The translations under genes and the position numbers were made by a program. Shown here piece by piece: positions 38,113 to 49,000 of a stretch of DNA of 64,000 nt (within the stretch, counting starts at the first letter, position 1; each line of letters starts with the position of its first letter). This DNA comes from Cyclospora cayetanensis (Eukaryota > Apicomplexa > Conoidasida > Eucoccidiorida > Eimeriidae): positions 1 through 64,000 of the forward strand of contig NW_020312624.1 in assembly GCF_002999335.1 (NCBI RefSeq). The letters run 5' to 3'. The notes under the pieces were generated by a model. It searched no databases. It was not told where the DNA came from and saw only the letters and a program-made list of their open reading frames with translations.

Positions 38113-39552
38113 ATGATGTCGGGATCTCACGAGACAAATTCCAGCAGCCTCAGCTTTTTCCACCCAAGTTCACCCTTTCTTACCCCCGAAGAGGGCTTCA
38201 TACAGCACGGGGTGCTGCAAGACAGCAAATGCTCGCTAACCCCACACCTGCAATCTTTTGCACTCCCTGAGCCAGACCAGCAGCAGCAACAGCAGCCGAT
38301 GCCTAAACAACCGCTGCAAGGCATCAGCAGACCGATTTTGGAGGCGGTCCGCCAGCTTCGCGAACCTCAAGCTCTGCCAAGACACAGCCCACGAGGAGAG
38401 AAGCCTTCCCTAGATGTACCTTCTCTCTTTAAGCAGCAACGTGCAGAGCCGCCGCGAGCCGCAAATGGCCAGCCGCTCAGATCACAGCCGCTGCAGTGGC
38501 TGCATCGCACCCGTGTGAATGGAGGCTCCATGTGTTACTGCTGCTGCCCATTCCCTCCGGTTCCAATCCCAGAGAGCCTAAGAGCAGAACAGCAGCAGCG
38601 GCTGCAGGAGCAGCGCCGTAAAAAGCAACAAATGCAGCCCTTACAGGCGGAAAACTGTCGGACGAGTGGCGATGATGTGTGGGCAACGCCAGCCTTTGAG
38701 ACTGGACCGCCTTCGCGAGTCTGTGGCTTCAGTTCGTGCTTCTCCACACCTACCCTGCCACCAGCGCTTTCCGCCTCTCTCTCCCACATACATCCGCAGT
38801 CCGATCATCACCAACAACAGCTGCTGCTTCGGGAGGCTCTGACGCTCCCTGAGCCAGGAATGGAGCAGCAACAGCAGCAGCTGCACGTGGAGCAGCAGCA
38901 ACAGCAGCAGCTGCACGAGGAGCAGCAGCAACAGCAGCAGCGGCACGTGGAGCAGCAGCAACAGCAGCAGCTGCACGAGGAGCAGCAGCAACAGCAGCAG
39001 CTGCACGAGGAGCAGCAGCAACAGCAGCAGCCGACGCAACATTGCCAACAGGCACAGCGCCGCGCATCGCCGCCCAAAGAGTTTAAAAGGCTCTTTAGTG
39101 CGAGTAGCAACATGGCTTATGATGCTATTTTAAAGGCCTTAAACCCCCAGGCGACGTCTCAGCAGCAACATGCCATTGGCACCTCCGAAGCAAGCAGTCT
39201 AACTGATCAAGCTGAAATGTGGGGATGCGAAGGCGCAGACAGCAGCCTTGGGGGACTGTGTCTTACCACCAGTCTGCCTGAGCCGCTGCAAGCGAGGGAG
39301 CGGCAGCACCAGGAGGCTAGAAGCTCGTGGTCCTTTGACGGAGTGTCTCTTCTTCCTTCGGTGCAAAGGCTGGCAAGCTATGCTGGCATAGAGGCCAGGG
39401 TGCGTCACGCACGTCGGCAACAACAACAGCCGCCCTTGCTGCGCTTGCAGCAACAGACGCAGCATGCACGCACTCAGACTCTCCCGCGGCGAGGCTCTAG
39501 TGCGGATAACGCTTGTAGCAGCTGTGATACGAAGATGCTGTCGAGGTTCTGA
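38113..39552 (+). CDS. Glutamine-rich low-complexity protein
   Basis: A continuous 479-codon ORF, probably one exon of a larger gene. The first 40 residues are Ser/Pro-rich. Poly-Gln tracts lie at about 55-60, 155-165 and 230-240, and the centre is five perfect-length 10-residue units EQQQQQQLH(E/V) at about 257-306. Outside the repeats are ordinary segments (PPKEFKRLFSASSNMAYDAI; WSFDGVSLLPSVQRLASYAG), which argues that this strand and frame are the coding ones. A possible donor is TCGAG followed by GTTCTG at 39549. No domain is recognised. Runs of Gln, Ala and Ser encoded by CAG permutations are typical of Eimeria proteins. Minus-strand frames over the same DNA are only Leu, Ala or Cys runs. 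Confidence 0.55.
   Translation: MMSGSHETNSSSLSFFHPSSPFLTPEEGFIQHGVLQDSKCSLTPHLQSFALPEPDQQQQQQPMPKQPLQGISRPILEAVRQLREPQALPRHSPRGEKPSLDVPSLFKQQRAEPPRAANGQPLRSQPLQWLHRTRVNGGSMCYCCCPFPPVPIPESLRAEQQQRLQEQRRKKQQMQPLQAENCRTSGDDVWATPAFETGPPSRVCGFSSCFSTPTLPPALSASLSHIHPQSDHHQQQLLLREALTLPEPGMEQQQQQLHVEQQQQQQLHEEQQQQQQRHVEQQQQQQLHEEQQQQQQLHEEQQQQQQPTQHCQQAQRRASPPKEFKRLFSASSNMAYDAILKALNPQATSQQQHAIGTSEASSLTDQAEMWGCEGADSSLGGLCLTTSLPEPLQARERQHQEARSSWSFDGVSLLPSVQRLASYAGIEARVRHARRQQQQPPLLRLQQQTQHARTQTLPRRGSSADNACSSCDTKMLSRF
38881..39030 (+). repeat. 30-bp tandem repeat x5, coding
   Basis: Five consecutive 30-bp units of the form CTGCACG(T/A)GGAGCAGCAGCAACAGCAGCAG, preceded by a partial unit at 38860. The T/A alternation (V/E) and one C-to-CGG change mark individual units. 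The array stays in frame and adds ten residues per unit. Confidence 0.95.
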
Positions 39553-42500
39553 CTCGGGAGTGATACACAGCCGCACGCCGAGAAAGCGCATCGATCAAGG
39601 CAGCAGAAGCAAGAGGAGCCGCTGCTGGACAGACAGCAATATGCCCAGAGGATGCAGGTGCATTAGCACGAAGTGAGCGCGCAGTAGGCTGTTGAGCAAC
39701 TGTGAGGAACAGGGGCGATCGCCGACGCCGCTCGTCGAGGATACGCAGCTGCAACAGCCGCCACTCCGGAAGTGCCTCCTGTCTTCTGTGCACGACGTGC
39801 ATGCCGCCAGCACCCCTCTTGCAAGTCTGCTGAGCGCTATTGCTATAACGTCTGAAGACTTGTCGTCGAGGTTCCTGCCATGGCGACGACGCCCCTGTGG
39901 AGGCAGGAGGCAGGCAGCAGCCGCTACTGGACTGACCTGTGCGAGAGAAGCGTGCAGCTGGCGTCGCCTTGCAAGAACAACAACTCTTCGTGTACTACTC
40001 TGCGGGAGGCTGCGAAGAAGAAGGCAACATGCACGAGTGTGTCGCGGCAGTTGCGCAAATGCGCACAACCGCCGCAATGCAACGGAGAGCGCATGCCGCG
40101 GCAGCAGCCACTGGTGCGACTGCTGGGTGCGCTTGAGGCGTAGCAGGGGGCGAATCCACACAAGCACGAGCTCGCAGTGTGTCTACTGCAGTGGCAGCAC
40201 CAACGCAGCTTGTGTGTACTCAACAAGCGAGACGTGTGGAGATCATCATAGCGGCAGCAGCAGGAATGGATCTTGGGGTATTCTGTTTGCTCCACAAACA
40301 GCAACACGGAGCAGCAAGAGACGCACAGGTTGTTGCTGCCTCAAAGCAGCAGGTCCAACATCGGCAGGCAGACATGCAGACAGGCAGGCAGACAGACAGA
40401 CACCGGAAACTGTGGATTAGCGTCTGGAGCATCTGCTGGACACAGCAGGGGTTGCAAGTGCAGTAAAATCTTCAGCAGGGGTTGATTTTACCCCTTTCTC
40501 CCCCCTACTACTACAGCCGCGGAGTGCGTCCCCCAGCGGCGAAGGCAGCGTACGTTGAAAAGGTGGGCCTTACGCCTTTCAGCGTGTTGCAGAAGGGTGC
40601 AGGGAGAACTCGAAAGTGCGCGCTGAAGAAGATGCAGCACAGCTCTTCGTGTGGTTACAGCAGCAGCGTCTCTACCGACATCGGCTCTTTCCTCACTCCC
40701 CTGAGGCTGCAGCACCGCGCACTTGGAGATACATGCAAAAAGAGCGGCGCACAAAACAGCTACAGGCCTTGACAAGTTCATTGCGGCACCCTCCATAGGA
40801 CGTGTCAGCGCGTCGAGCTTCCTTAACGGCAGGCACTAAAGCCGAGTTGCTGGCGACAGACTCCCAGGCATGACGGAGCGCCCTTCAGCTAGCGGCTTTC
40901 GAGACACGTTTGCGCGCAGCTGGCTGCGCAAGAAGGAACGCCTGCAAAAATGTGATGCACGAAAAGTTACTCGCGTCATGGCGTTCCCCGTTGCTGCCGA
41001 GAGGCATGTGTGCACTGCGGGCCGTGTCTATACTCGAAGCCACCAATATGCCGTTCTTGAAGCAAGAAGGCTGTGTGGATGCACGTCTGGTATTCGCCCG
41101 TCAGTAGAAGCTGCAACACAAGCACGGTGAATAGCTCGGATAACCGCATAAACGCGCGGCAGAAGCCGCAAAGCAAAGCCGCATCCAACCCCTCTTGTGC
41201 AGGGGCACTGCTGCGAGGAGCTGCCTGCTGCGGACTAGCAGCGAGCGCTATGCAACACCTCTTGCATCAACCGACGCAACAGTCGCAAAAACATCGATTA
41301 CAAAAGCAGCAGCAATTACAAAAACGCGAGCGCGGCGGCAAGACCACGGCGTTCCCACCAGCAGGCGAACGAAGAGCTGCACTGTGCGGAAAAGGTGCAC
41401 GGGGCATATCCACTGTTGTTGTTGTCAGGGGAAGGGGTATGTGTTGCACAAGGAGCATCGGCGTCTCAATCAGGGAGCAGAATCGAAGGTTTTTTTCCTA
41501 AGAAAAGGCATGTAGCAGTCGTAGGGAAGCGGAGAGAGCCACTTCGTCTGAGCGGTCTCATGTGGCATAGACAGCAGTACACGCTGGAGGAGAGCGGCCT
41601 AGCGCCGCCTCTGCAACCACATGACTTAGACAAGGCATCCTTGCCAAAGCAGAAAGACAAGGCAACTGCTTCCCCAGTTTTGCGTGGAAGCGCAGGTGTA
41701 GCTGCAGAAAGCAGAGCGGCGACCCATACGTGAAAAAGCTGGAAGAAGCAAAAACCAGATGCTCTGCGATAGCGCTCCAGAGCGAGCAGCTCCTGCTTTC
41801 AAAGCAGCACATTCTCCAGCAACATCATGTGCAGCGACGCGCTGAGCAGGAACGTATAGAGCCGGAGATCGATCACGGCGATATGCATGGGCAAAACGTT
41901 ATCGTGGGCTTCGCCAACTCGCGTGTGGTGCATGGGAGCGAGCCATGCACCTGCAGCAGCAGCTGCAACAACACCAGCAGCGGAAAGCCCTTCCTGCGCA
42001 GCCGCAAGGTGTCTCGAAAGAACGAAATGCTTCGTGCCGGCAGCAATATACTGTCCAAAAAAAAGCAATGGCAGAAACAGCAGACGCAAAGCACCACATG
42101 CGCAGACACACAATTACACAAACACGCAGCTACACACGCACACACAGAAAGAGATACACCTCAAAGGCAGCAGGGATTTCTGCAGTTGGAGAAGCTGCAA
42201 CACGGCCTTGTGCAGCTCCAACTCAGCATGGAAGTGGCATTCTGTTGCAAAAGAGGCAGCGGTTTCTTCAGCTCTCCGTGAAGTGTTAGCCGTCTAGCAA
42301 GCAGTAGGGAATGGTGGGCTAGGTGAGCGGGAAGCTTGTGCTGCCTGCTGTTTGACGCCGCGCGAAGCAGCCACACACAGGTGCAGCAACAGAAAAAACG
42401 CTGCGTCTTTACATACAGCTTGGAATCATACGCAGCAGCTGAAGGAGCAGCAGCAAGCCACTCGGATTCTGTCGAAGGGCAAGGAGTTGCAGGAGCAGCT

Positions 42501-43535
42501 GCTGCAGCGGCAGCAGCACGTAAGACAAAGGCATTCCCAGCTTCATATAATTTATTCATCCCCGCATGCATGCATGCATGCGGCCGCAGCCAAACTGCTG
42601 CAGCTGCTGCAGGCTTCCCAGCGATCACCTGGAGAAGGCGTGCCGCACGAAGCTGGCGCTGCACTAAGCCCGCACAGAGCGATAGACACATACACACACA
42701 CACATACACATACACACACACATACAATTTTGGCGGCAGTCTCTGTTTCCAAGACAGTCTTTACATGCACATCCCCCGCTGTGTAGAAATGCCAACATCG
42801 GCAGCACCAGCGGCAGCTTTTCTGCTGTTCACTCCCCTGCCAGGGGCGAACGCTGCAGCGTGCGACAGTTGCCGTCTCACCGCGTCTCAGCAGGTGTTGT
42901 ACGCGACTGTGTGGAGGGAAAGCATGGCATAAAGTGTGTATTAGAGTGGGAATGTCGGGCTGCAGAATGCAGGATCGCCTTGCCGCTCTCTCTCCAGCAA
43001 GTGCAGCAAGCGTGGACGGGAGCCTGCTGACGCGAGCAGCCGCATGCCCCCATCCATCCCGCGTGCTCACGAGGGTGGAAGGCGGCTGCTGGTGAGCCAG
43101 GAAAACAGAAGCAAGCCGTGGCTTGCTAGACACGCACAAGCGGATGCAGACGTAGCTGCACCCCCTGGAACGTATATGCAGCGGTAAATGCAGCAGAGGA
43201 CGTAGTCGGGCTATGCAACAGCAAGGGGGCACTGCCTGGTGCAGCCTCTGAGGGAGCAGGAGAAGCAGCTTCAGCAGGAGATGCCGACGCAGAAGCCGCA
43301 TCTGGGTTTGGCAGTGTTCATGACATTAACCGGAGCCGCAAAGCTGACAGCTGCGATTGCTAAGTGCGCAGCACACCGTCAGACGCAGCAGCTGCAAGCG
43401 TGCAAAAGCAAGAAAGCTTACGAGAACAGAGATGAAAGACAGGAAGTCACGAGAGGCCACAGACGCTTCAGACGGGTTCTTCAAGACAGTCGTGGTTCCG
43501 GCTTTTTGTTGTGCGTCATGCGCTGCGGAATGTAG
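39553..43535 (+). CDS. Further low-complexity exons, Gln/Ala-rich, boundaries unresolved
   Basis: Plus-strand frames keep reading as charged, Gln-rich coil-forming peptide with frame changes between blocks. 39595-39655 reads QQKQEEPLLDRQQYAQRM. 39750-39870 reads VHDVHAASTPLASLLSAIAI. 40590-40770 has a good acceptor at CCTTTCAG and reads EEDAAQLFVWLQQQRLYRHR. 40930-41105 reads SILEATNMPFLKQEGCVDAR. 41735-41860 reads LEEAKTRCSAIALQSEQLLL. 42430-42540 reads QQLKEQQQATRILSKGKELQ. 43239-43480 reads TQQLQACKSKKAYENRDERQ. These may be later exons of the gene starting near 38.1 kb or separate genes. No family is recognised, and exon ends are not assigned. Confidence 0.33.
42562..42583. repeat. (TGCA)n palindromic microsatellite
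   Basis: CGCATGCATGCATGCATGCGG, a self-complementary tetranucleotide run. A second, longer run occurs at 50442-50466. A short CA/TA-type microsatellite (CACACACATACACATACACAC) follows at about 42690-42726. Confidence 0.9.
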
Positions 43536-45524
43536 ACATACATATATATATATGCGAAGAAGAGGCAAAGCGCTTCGCAGCTGCAGAAACAACAGCAGCA
43601 ACATCCCACTGTACCCTTGTTCGCAATGCGGAGCCGCTTGGAAAACAGCCTCGGAAGAGACGATGCAGCCAGGAGTACTGGTGCGATCATTGTTTGTACT
43701 TGGAATCTACCTGAGGCTGCACGCGCCGCGACAGCCGTCTGCTTCTTCCCAAGGAGGGAGACAGCAGAAAGAGCAGGCAAATGGCAGCTGATTAGGGCAA
43801 TTGTGGAGGTTGCTTCAGTGCTGGATTGGACTGCACGCCGTTGCAGTTATTCTGGAGCCGCCGCCTAAACTGTTTAGCAGCGAATCCCCGCCAGCAAAAC
43901 AGCAGCGGCAGCGCTTTGGGTGCTACAGAATAGTGTTTTGCAAAGGCAGCCTTTGCGGCAGCAGACCAGAACAAGGGTGCGGAAAAGGCGTTGACAGATC
44001 GCCTCTCGCCGCCGTAAGGAAGCTGGAAATGAGCATAGCCCTTCTTTGGTCGTCGAAGGTGAAGGAGACACAGGTGTGAAGGTGCGCGCTGATGAAGACG
44101 TCTGCCGGAGAGCTTTGAGGTAACCAACTACACCCCTGTTGTGCTGCTGCAATGCCTCTGCAAGTTGGAGGTAGCCACGCAAAGGCAAAGGGCGCTGTCG
44201 AGAAAGAGCAACTTGTGGAGATCCAGGCAGCGGAGGCCAAGAGATGAAGACACTTGAGGTGCCCCCTGCAGCTGCTCGCGCTCAGCGGCGTTCGTAGGGA
44301 AGTTGTGCGTCACTTGTGGAAAATAGGGAAAGATGCGAGACGCTGATAGTGTGCTCGGGAAACTCCGTGGTATGGTGCACATGTCTATCTGCTGAATTGA
44401 GCACATGTGTTGCAGCAGCTCGGCGATTTGCAGGGCATTTACTCCCAGTACGCTTGGTAAATTCTTTGATGACACTCAAAAGGATTTAGAGCGCCTGACT
44501 AGGGGCTTTACGCTGTGCGCACTTGCTGTCATCACAAGAGGGAAACAGGCGGTGAAAGGTCCTGTGTGCAACAGCGGGAGAAGAAATACTTCGATGAAGA
44601 CGGCGAGAACGGGGGCCTAACGAAGACGTTCAGAAGCGGCGAGCCGAGTTCTTTTTCTGTACAGCCGCCGCTGCATCGAGAAGGGAGCAAAGAGAGCAGC
44701 CATAGCTGCTGAGTGCGCCGCATTTTTTGGTGCCTTTTCTGCAAGTGCGAGGGGATTTTAGAGGAGAGGGCAGGGGTAACAGCCAGCGAAGCGCATAGAC
44801 TCTCAGCGGTCGTGTGACCCTCGCTTCTTCAGCAGACACGTGGAGCCTCCTTCACCACCTTCAATTCGCCAACAGCAGGAAGGGCACCAGACCGTCAAAA
44901 GAGTTCTTTAGCAGTTCACATTTCTTCGATATTCAGCAAGCCACGAGTAAAGAGGCGCTGCTTGCACTATCAAAAGCCTCTTTAGTTCTGAAAGTAAGCT
45001 TCAAGTTATTCGGAGCCGCAGCGGACTGCGCTGAGTAGATAACTCAGCGAGCGAAACGCGACAGCCGTATCTGGCTGCTCCGCGGTCTGCAGGCCGCCAC
45101 GCTAGGTCAATAAAACAAACACGCCAGCTAAACTGCTGGCAACAGTGCAAACCGAAGGCGACTCCAGCTAGCCAAAGGGCTGCTGGGCAGATGCCAGGGG
45201 GGACGCACCCCTCTAGAGGTGCGCGTTACACACAAGGCGGGCAGCGCGAGAAAACTGTTGCCGCGCAAACTCATCTGCAAGCTGCAGCATGAGGCCTGCT
45301 TTTAGCAGGGAGAGCAGAGCAGCCGCCGCTGTTCGGCAGTCCCCTTTCTTTTCTTGCATGCCCACTTCATTGCGGTCGCGCTCGCACGCGAAAAGCTGCA
45401 GCAGCAGCGCCAGAGAGAGCGACCAAGGCAGAGCAGCCAGCTGGCAAGAGTCCTAGCGAGTGGGATTACTTAGAGCGCACCAACTACTAGCAAAGGCGCT
45501 ACCTAATCAGAGGGAGGACACAAG
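43536..45524. other. Region of uncertain coding content
   Basis: Both strands are partly open. The minus strand at 44128-44475 reads GVNALQIAELLQHMCSIQQI with later GLRCLDLHKLLFLDSALCLC, which resembles the Leu-rich helical repeats of organellar RNA-binding (heptatricopeptide-like) proteins of apicomplexans. Adjoining minus-strand frames (44240-43923 and 44127-43792) could continue it after introns. I could not find a phase-matched exon chain, so no gene is called. The 3' ends of the neighbouring genes may also lie here. Confidence 0.25.
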
Positions 45525-45652
45525 GGCGAAGAAAGGCAGGAAGAAAAGGGGAGGAAGGAAGAGGGAAGAGGGAGGAAGAAAACACGGGAGAAGAAATGGG
45601 GAGGAAGAAAGAGAGGGGAGACGAAGAAGGGAGAAAAGCGGGCTGTGGGCCG
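45525..45652 (+). repeat. Polypurine tract (G/A-rich)
   Basis: About 125 bases are almost wholly A and G on the plus strand (AGGAAGAAAAGGGGAGGAAGGAAGAGGGAAGAG and onward), with rare single pyrimidines. It lies between the uncertain 44-kb region and the 3' end of the karyopherin gene. Polypurine mirror-like tracts can form triplex (H-) DNA. Confidence 0.85.
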
Positions 45653-46018
45653 TTCAGAAGAAGCCTCCTAGATCAACGATATGGGCTGTTCCGAGCTATT
45701 GCGTGTGATGTATTTCCGTTGCGCGAACGAGAACGCTAGCAGAAAGGCGTTGACTGCAGCATCTCGGCAGCCCCTGTGTTTACGGCGAACGCGCAACAGC
45801 ACAACCGTAACAAGTGGCTTTTCACGCAGACTTTTGCAGCAACCAGCGGCAGAGGCTAATCCTCCTCCAAAAAGAGCAACTCTCAAACATCTTAGCGGGT
45901 TTGCACGAATACGGCAAGTCCTTAAGGCCCTCCCAAAGACGGCTGCAGCGCAGTTTCTTTGGCTAGCCAGCAGCAGCAGCAGGCCTTGCTGCTCCAGCTG
46001 CCCGTACACTGATAAACG

Positions 46019-49000
46019 CTACAGCTTTAAGGGGCAGCTAGCACTGCCTTCAAGCTGCGCTGACCTCGTCCCCCCCGCTACCCCGGCGGGGGCAGCAGCG
46101 GCTGTTGGTGGCAGTGCAGCTGCTGTTGCTGCAGAGTCTGCGCAGTGGCGCGCAGCTCCGCTGTCGTGCAGAGCGAATTCATAGGCCACCAAAGCATCCG
46201 CAGGGGACGACACCCCCGCAGCAATGAGACACATATCCTGGAGGAGCTGTCTTATTCTGGGCCCTCGAAAGACTTCTAGGCAGTGCAGCAGGAGCTGTTG
46301 CTGCACAGGCTCCAGCTGCTGGAGCGGCGAACGGCTGCTGCTGCCACTGCCGCTGCTGGTGCTGCTTTCTCGCAGCCACGAGGAAACGCACAACAAGAGG
46401 GTGCTGTTGTAGCGCTCCCCCCACTGCGCGAACACCTTCCAGAGCACTGCCAAAGTTTCAATACCCCAGACTCCCAGCGAGCCGAGAACTGCAGGAACTA
46501 GCTGGTGCAGCTGCCGCTCCATTTGCTGCTGCCGCTGTCGCCTAGGGCAGCAGCAGCAGCAAACATACAAGAACCCCAAGCAGCGCTTCGCGACCTCCGC
46601 GTCATCACCCCGCAGGATGTGAGAACACAGCAGTAGCGATTGCTCGTACATGAGAGACTCGAAGAAACTCGTTTCCCTCACTACTTCTGCCCCCCCCCTG
46701 CCTGCTGCCGCCACGCCTTCCCCTTTTGCCTGCTGCAGCACCTGCAGCTGCTGCAGTTCTTGCTGCTGCTGCAGTTCTTGCTGCTGCAACTGCTGCTGAT
46801 GCTGCGGCCCCCACGCAGATGCGTGGGCAGAGAGGAATTCCAAAAGAGGTACATACGCATCCGCCATGTCAGGTGGCAGTTGGTGGCTCAGACATACATA
46901 CAACTCAAGAGCAGCTGCAGCGTCGTGCGCAATGCGCTGCCTCACAAGGCGCTGCAGCGGAGGCGTTGCTGCCGTAATCCTCAAAAGATCGGAGAGCAGC
47001 ACAATACAAGAACCCTGAAGCGCGATCGCCGCAGCAGCGGCACCCCCTTGGTGCTGTTGCTGCTTTGCGGCTGCAGCTGCAATGCACGATTCTACAGTGG
47101 TAATAACAGCGCCCCACATATCCTGAGCGTCCTCCCGGCTACCCAGAACCGCCAGAAGTAGTCGTAGACACCGCAACGCACGCACAAAGAGATCGCCCCC
47201 CGTCTCTGTTTCTTGCTGCTGCTGCCGTTGCTGCTGCTGCTGCTCGGGGTACCCGCCTTCGGCCTGATGTTGCTGTTGCTGCTGCTGTTGTGGGAGTCGC
47301 GCTCGCAAATCTATCAGCTGCGAGAAGGACAGGCGTTCTCGTGAGGCACCTCCCGTGGGGAGCGTTGAAGCGCAATGCAGCAGCACATCCCGTACGAGCT
47401 GCAGGAGGTACACCCACAGCGCGGTGTCTTCTGTGTCTGGCTTCAAAAGCAGCGGCTGCTGCTGCTGCTGAAAGAGGTAGCACCCAGCTGCGTGCTGCCG
47501 CAGAAACTCCGCCTGCTCCTTCGGAGAGCGCAGCAGCAGCAGCGCAAAACAGTCGCTCGCGGCACTGACCTCGTTGCTGCCGCCAGCGGCTGCCGCAGCG
47601 GCAGGCCCCCTTGACACTTCAACCCGTCCAGAGAAGAGAGCAGCAGCGCAGCAATCCAGTCTGGCGAGCAGCCTCGCCGCTTGAGGGTGTCTCGCGCTGG
47701 GGAAAAGCGCAGTGCCGCTGTTCGCGCTGCTGCAGCTGCTGTTCACGCTGCTGCTGCGGATGCCCTCCGCAGTTTCCTGCAGCAACTGACAAAAGAGACA
47801 CGCCATGTCTGTCGGCAGAAAGTGCTGCAGCAGCTTCACGATGGACGCGTGGAGCGTCCCATCGACCAGCGGCAGTTGCTGAGGCGCTACTGCCGCCACG
47901 AAGTCGCGCAGCTCGCGGAGCTGCTGCAGTCGTCTGTCTGCAACGACGGCGATGTCTGCGGCTTCCGCGGGAGCAGCGCTACTCGGCGCGCCTCCATTGA
48001 CGGCAGCCTCCTGCTTCTCCACGTCCTCGAGCGCGGCGACTCCGAGATGGTGCCCTCCCCACGTGGTGAGCTGCAGCATGGCGTCTGAGAGGAGCGGGGG
48101 GTGCAGGAGCAGCAGCCGCGCGGCGGATCTGAGCGCGACTAGCCAAATGGTCGCCAGCAGAGGCAAGCTGCAGCAGGCAGTCCTCGAGAGACACGACTGC
48201 AAGCCGTCATACTCCGGATCCTCCGTGAAGTGGATCGCCGCCTTGCGCAGCAGCAGCGCCGCGGCTACGGCGACGTGCTGCTGCTGCGGCAGCCGCTGGA
48301 GCAGCAGCAGCGCGCCAGCGAGAGACTGCGGGATGTGGTTAAGCGCCTCGATGATGGCGTCTAGCAGCAGCAGCACAGACTCGACTTCGCAGACGTCTTC
48401 CCTCTCGACGGCGCCACGCAACAGCGCGGAGAGGGAGAGCAAGAAGGCATGACCTTGCTTCTCCCCGCACGCCTCGTGCAGAGCAAACAAATCCGCGAGC
48501 ACGTCTCCTGCAGCCTCCATGAAGGGTGCCCACTCGGCTGCACCTTCCGCCATCCAGCAGGGGTTGCTGCGACGGCTGTGCTGCAGCAGAGCGGAGACGC
48601 AGCAGGGGGAAACTGCCGTCGCGAGCTGCTGCAGCAAGTCTTGCTGCAGCAGCCCGTCGCGTCGCATGTCCTTCACCTGCGCCCAGAAGGCGGAGACGCG
48701 CAGCCACGTCAGCGGATTCGCGCGCCACAGCAGCAGCAGCAAGCTGCCTGCCGCGGCAGCGCCAGGCAGCAGCAGCAGCTGCGGGTGCCCCTCCAGCATC
48801 GTCAGCAGCACGCCCCCCCACCGTATCAGGGTGGCAGTCTCTGTGCTGCGCGCGTGCTGCTGCAGCTGCACGAGATCCTCCTCGACTTGCTGGGAGAGCT
48901 GCTGGAAAGCCACCAGGAGACGCTGCAGCAAAGATCCCTCCGGCGTGCCTGCCGGCATAGAAGGCGCACCCCAGAAAGCCTCTATGGCGCCAGGTGCGGG

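Noticed and set aside
38641..39113. Minus-strand ORFs made of Leu, Ala or Cys runs
   Set aside because: They are shadows of the 30-bp CAG repeat and have no ordinary sequence outside it; the plus-strand Gln frame does.
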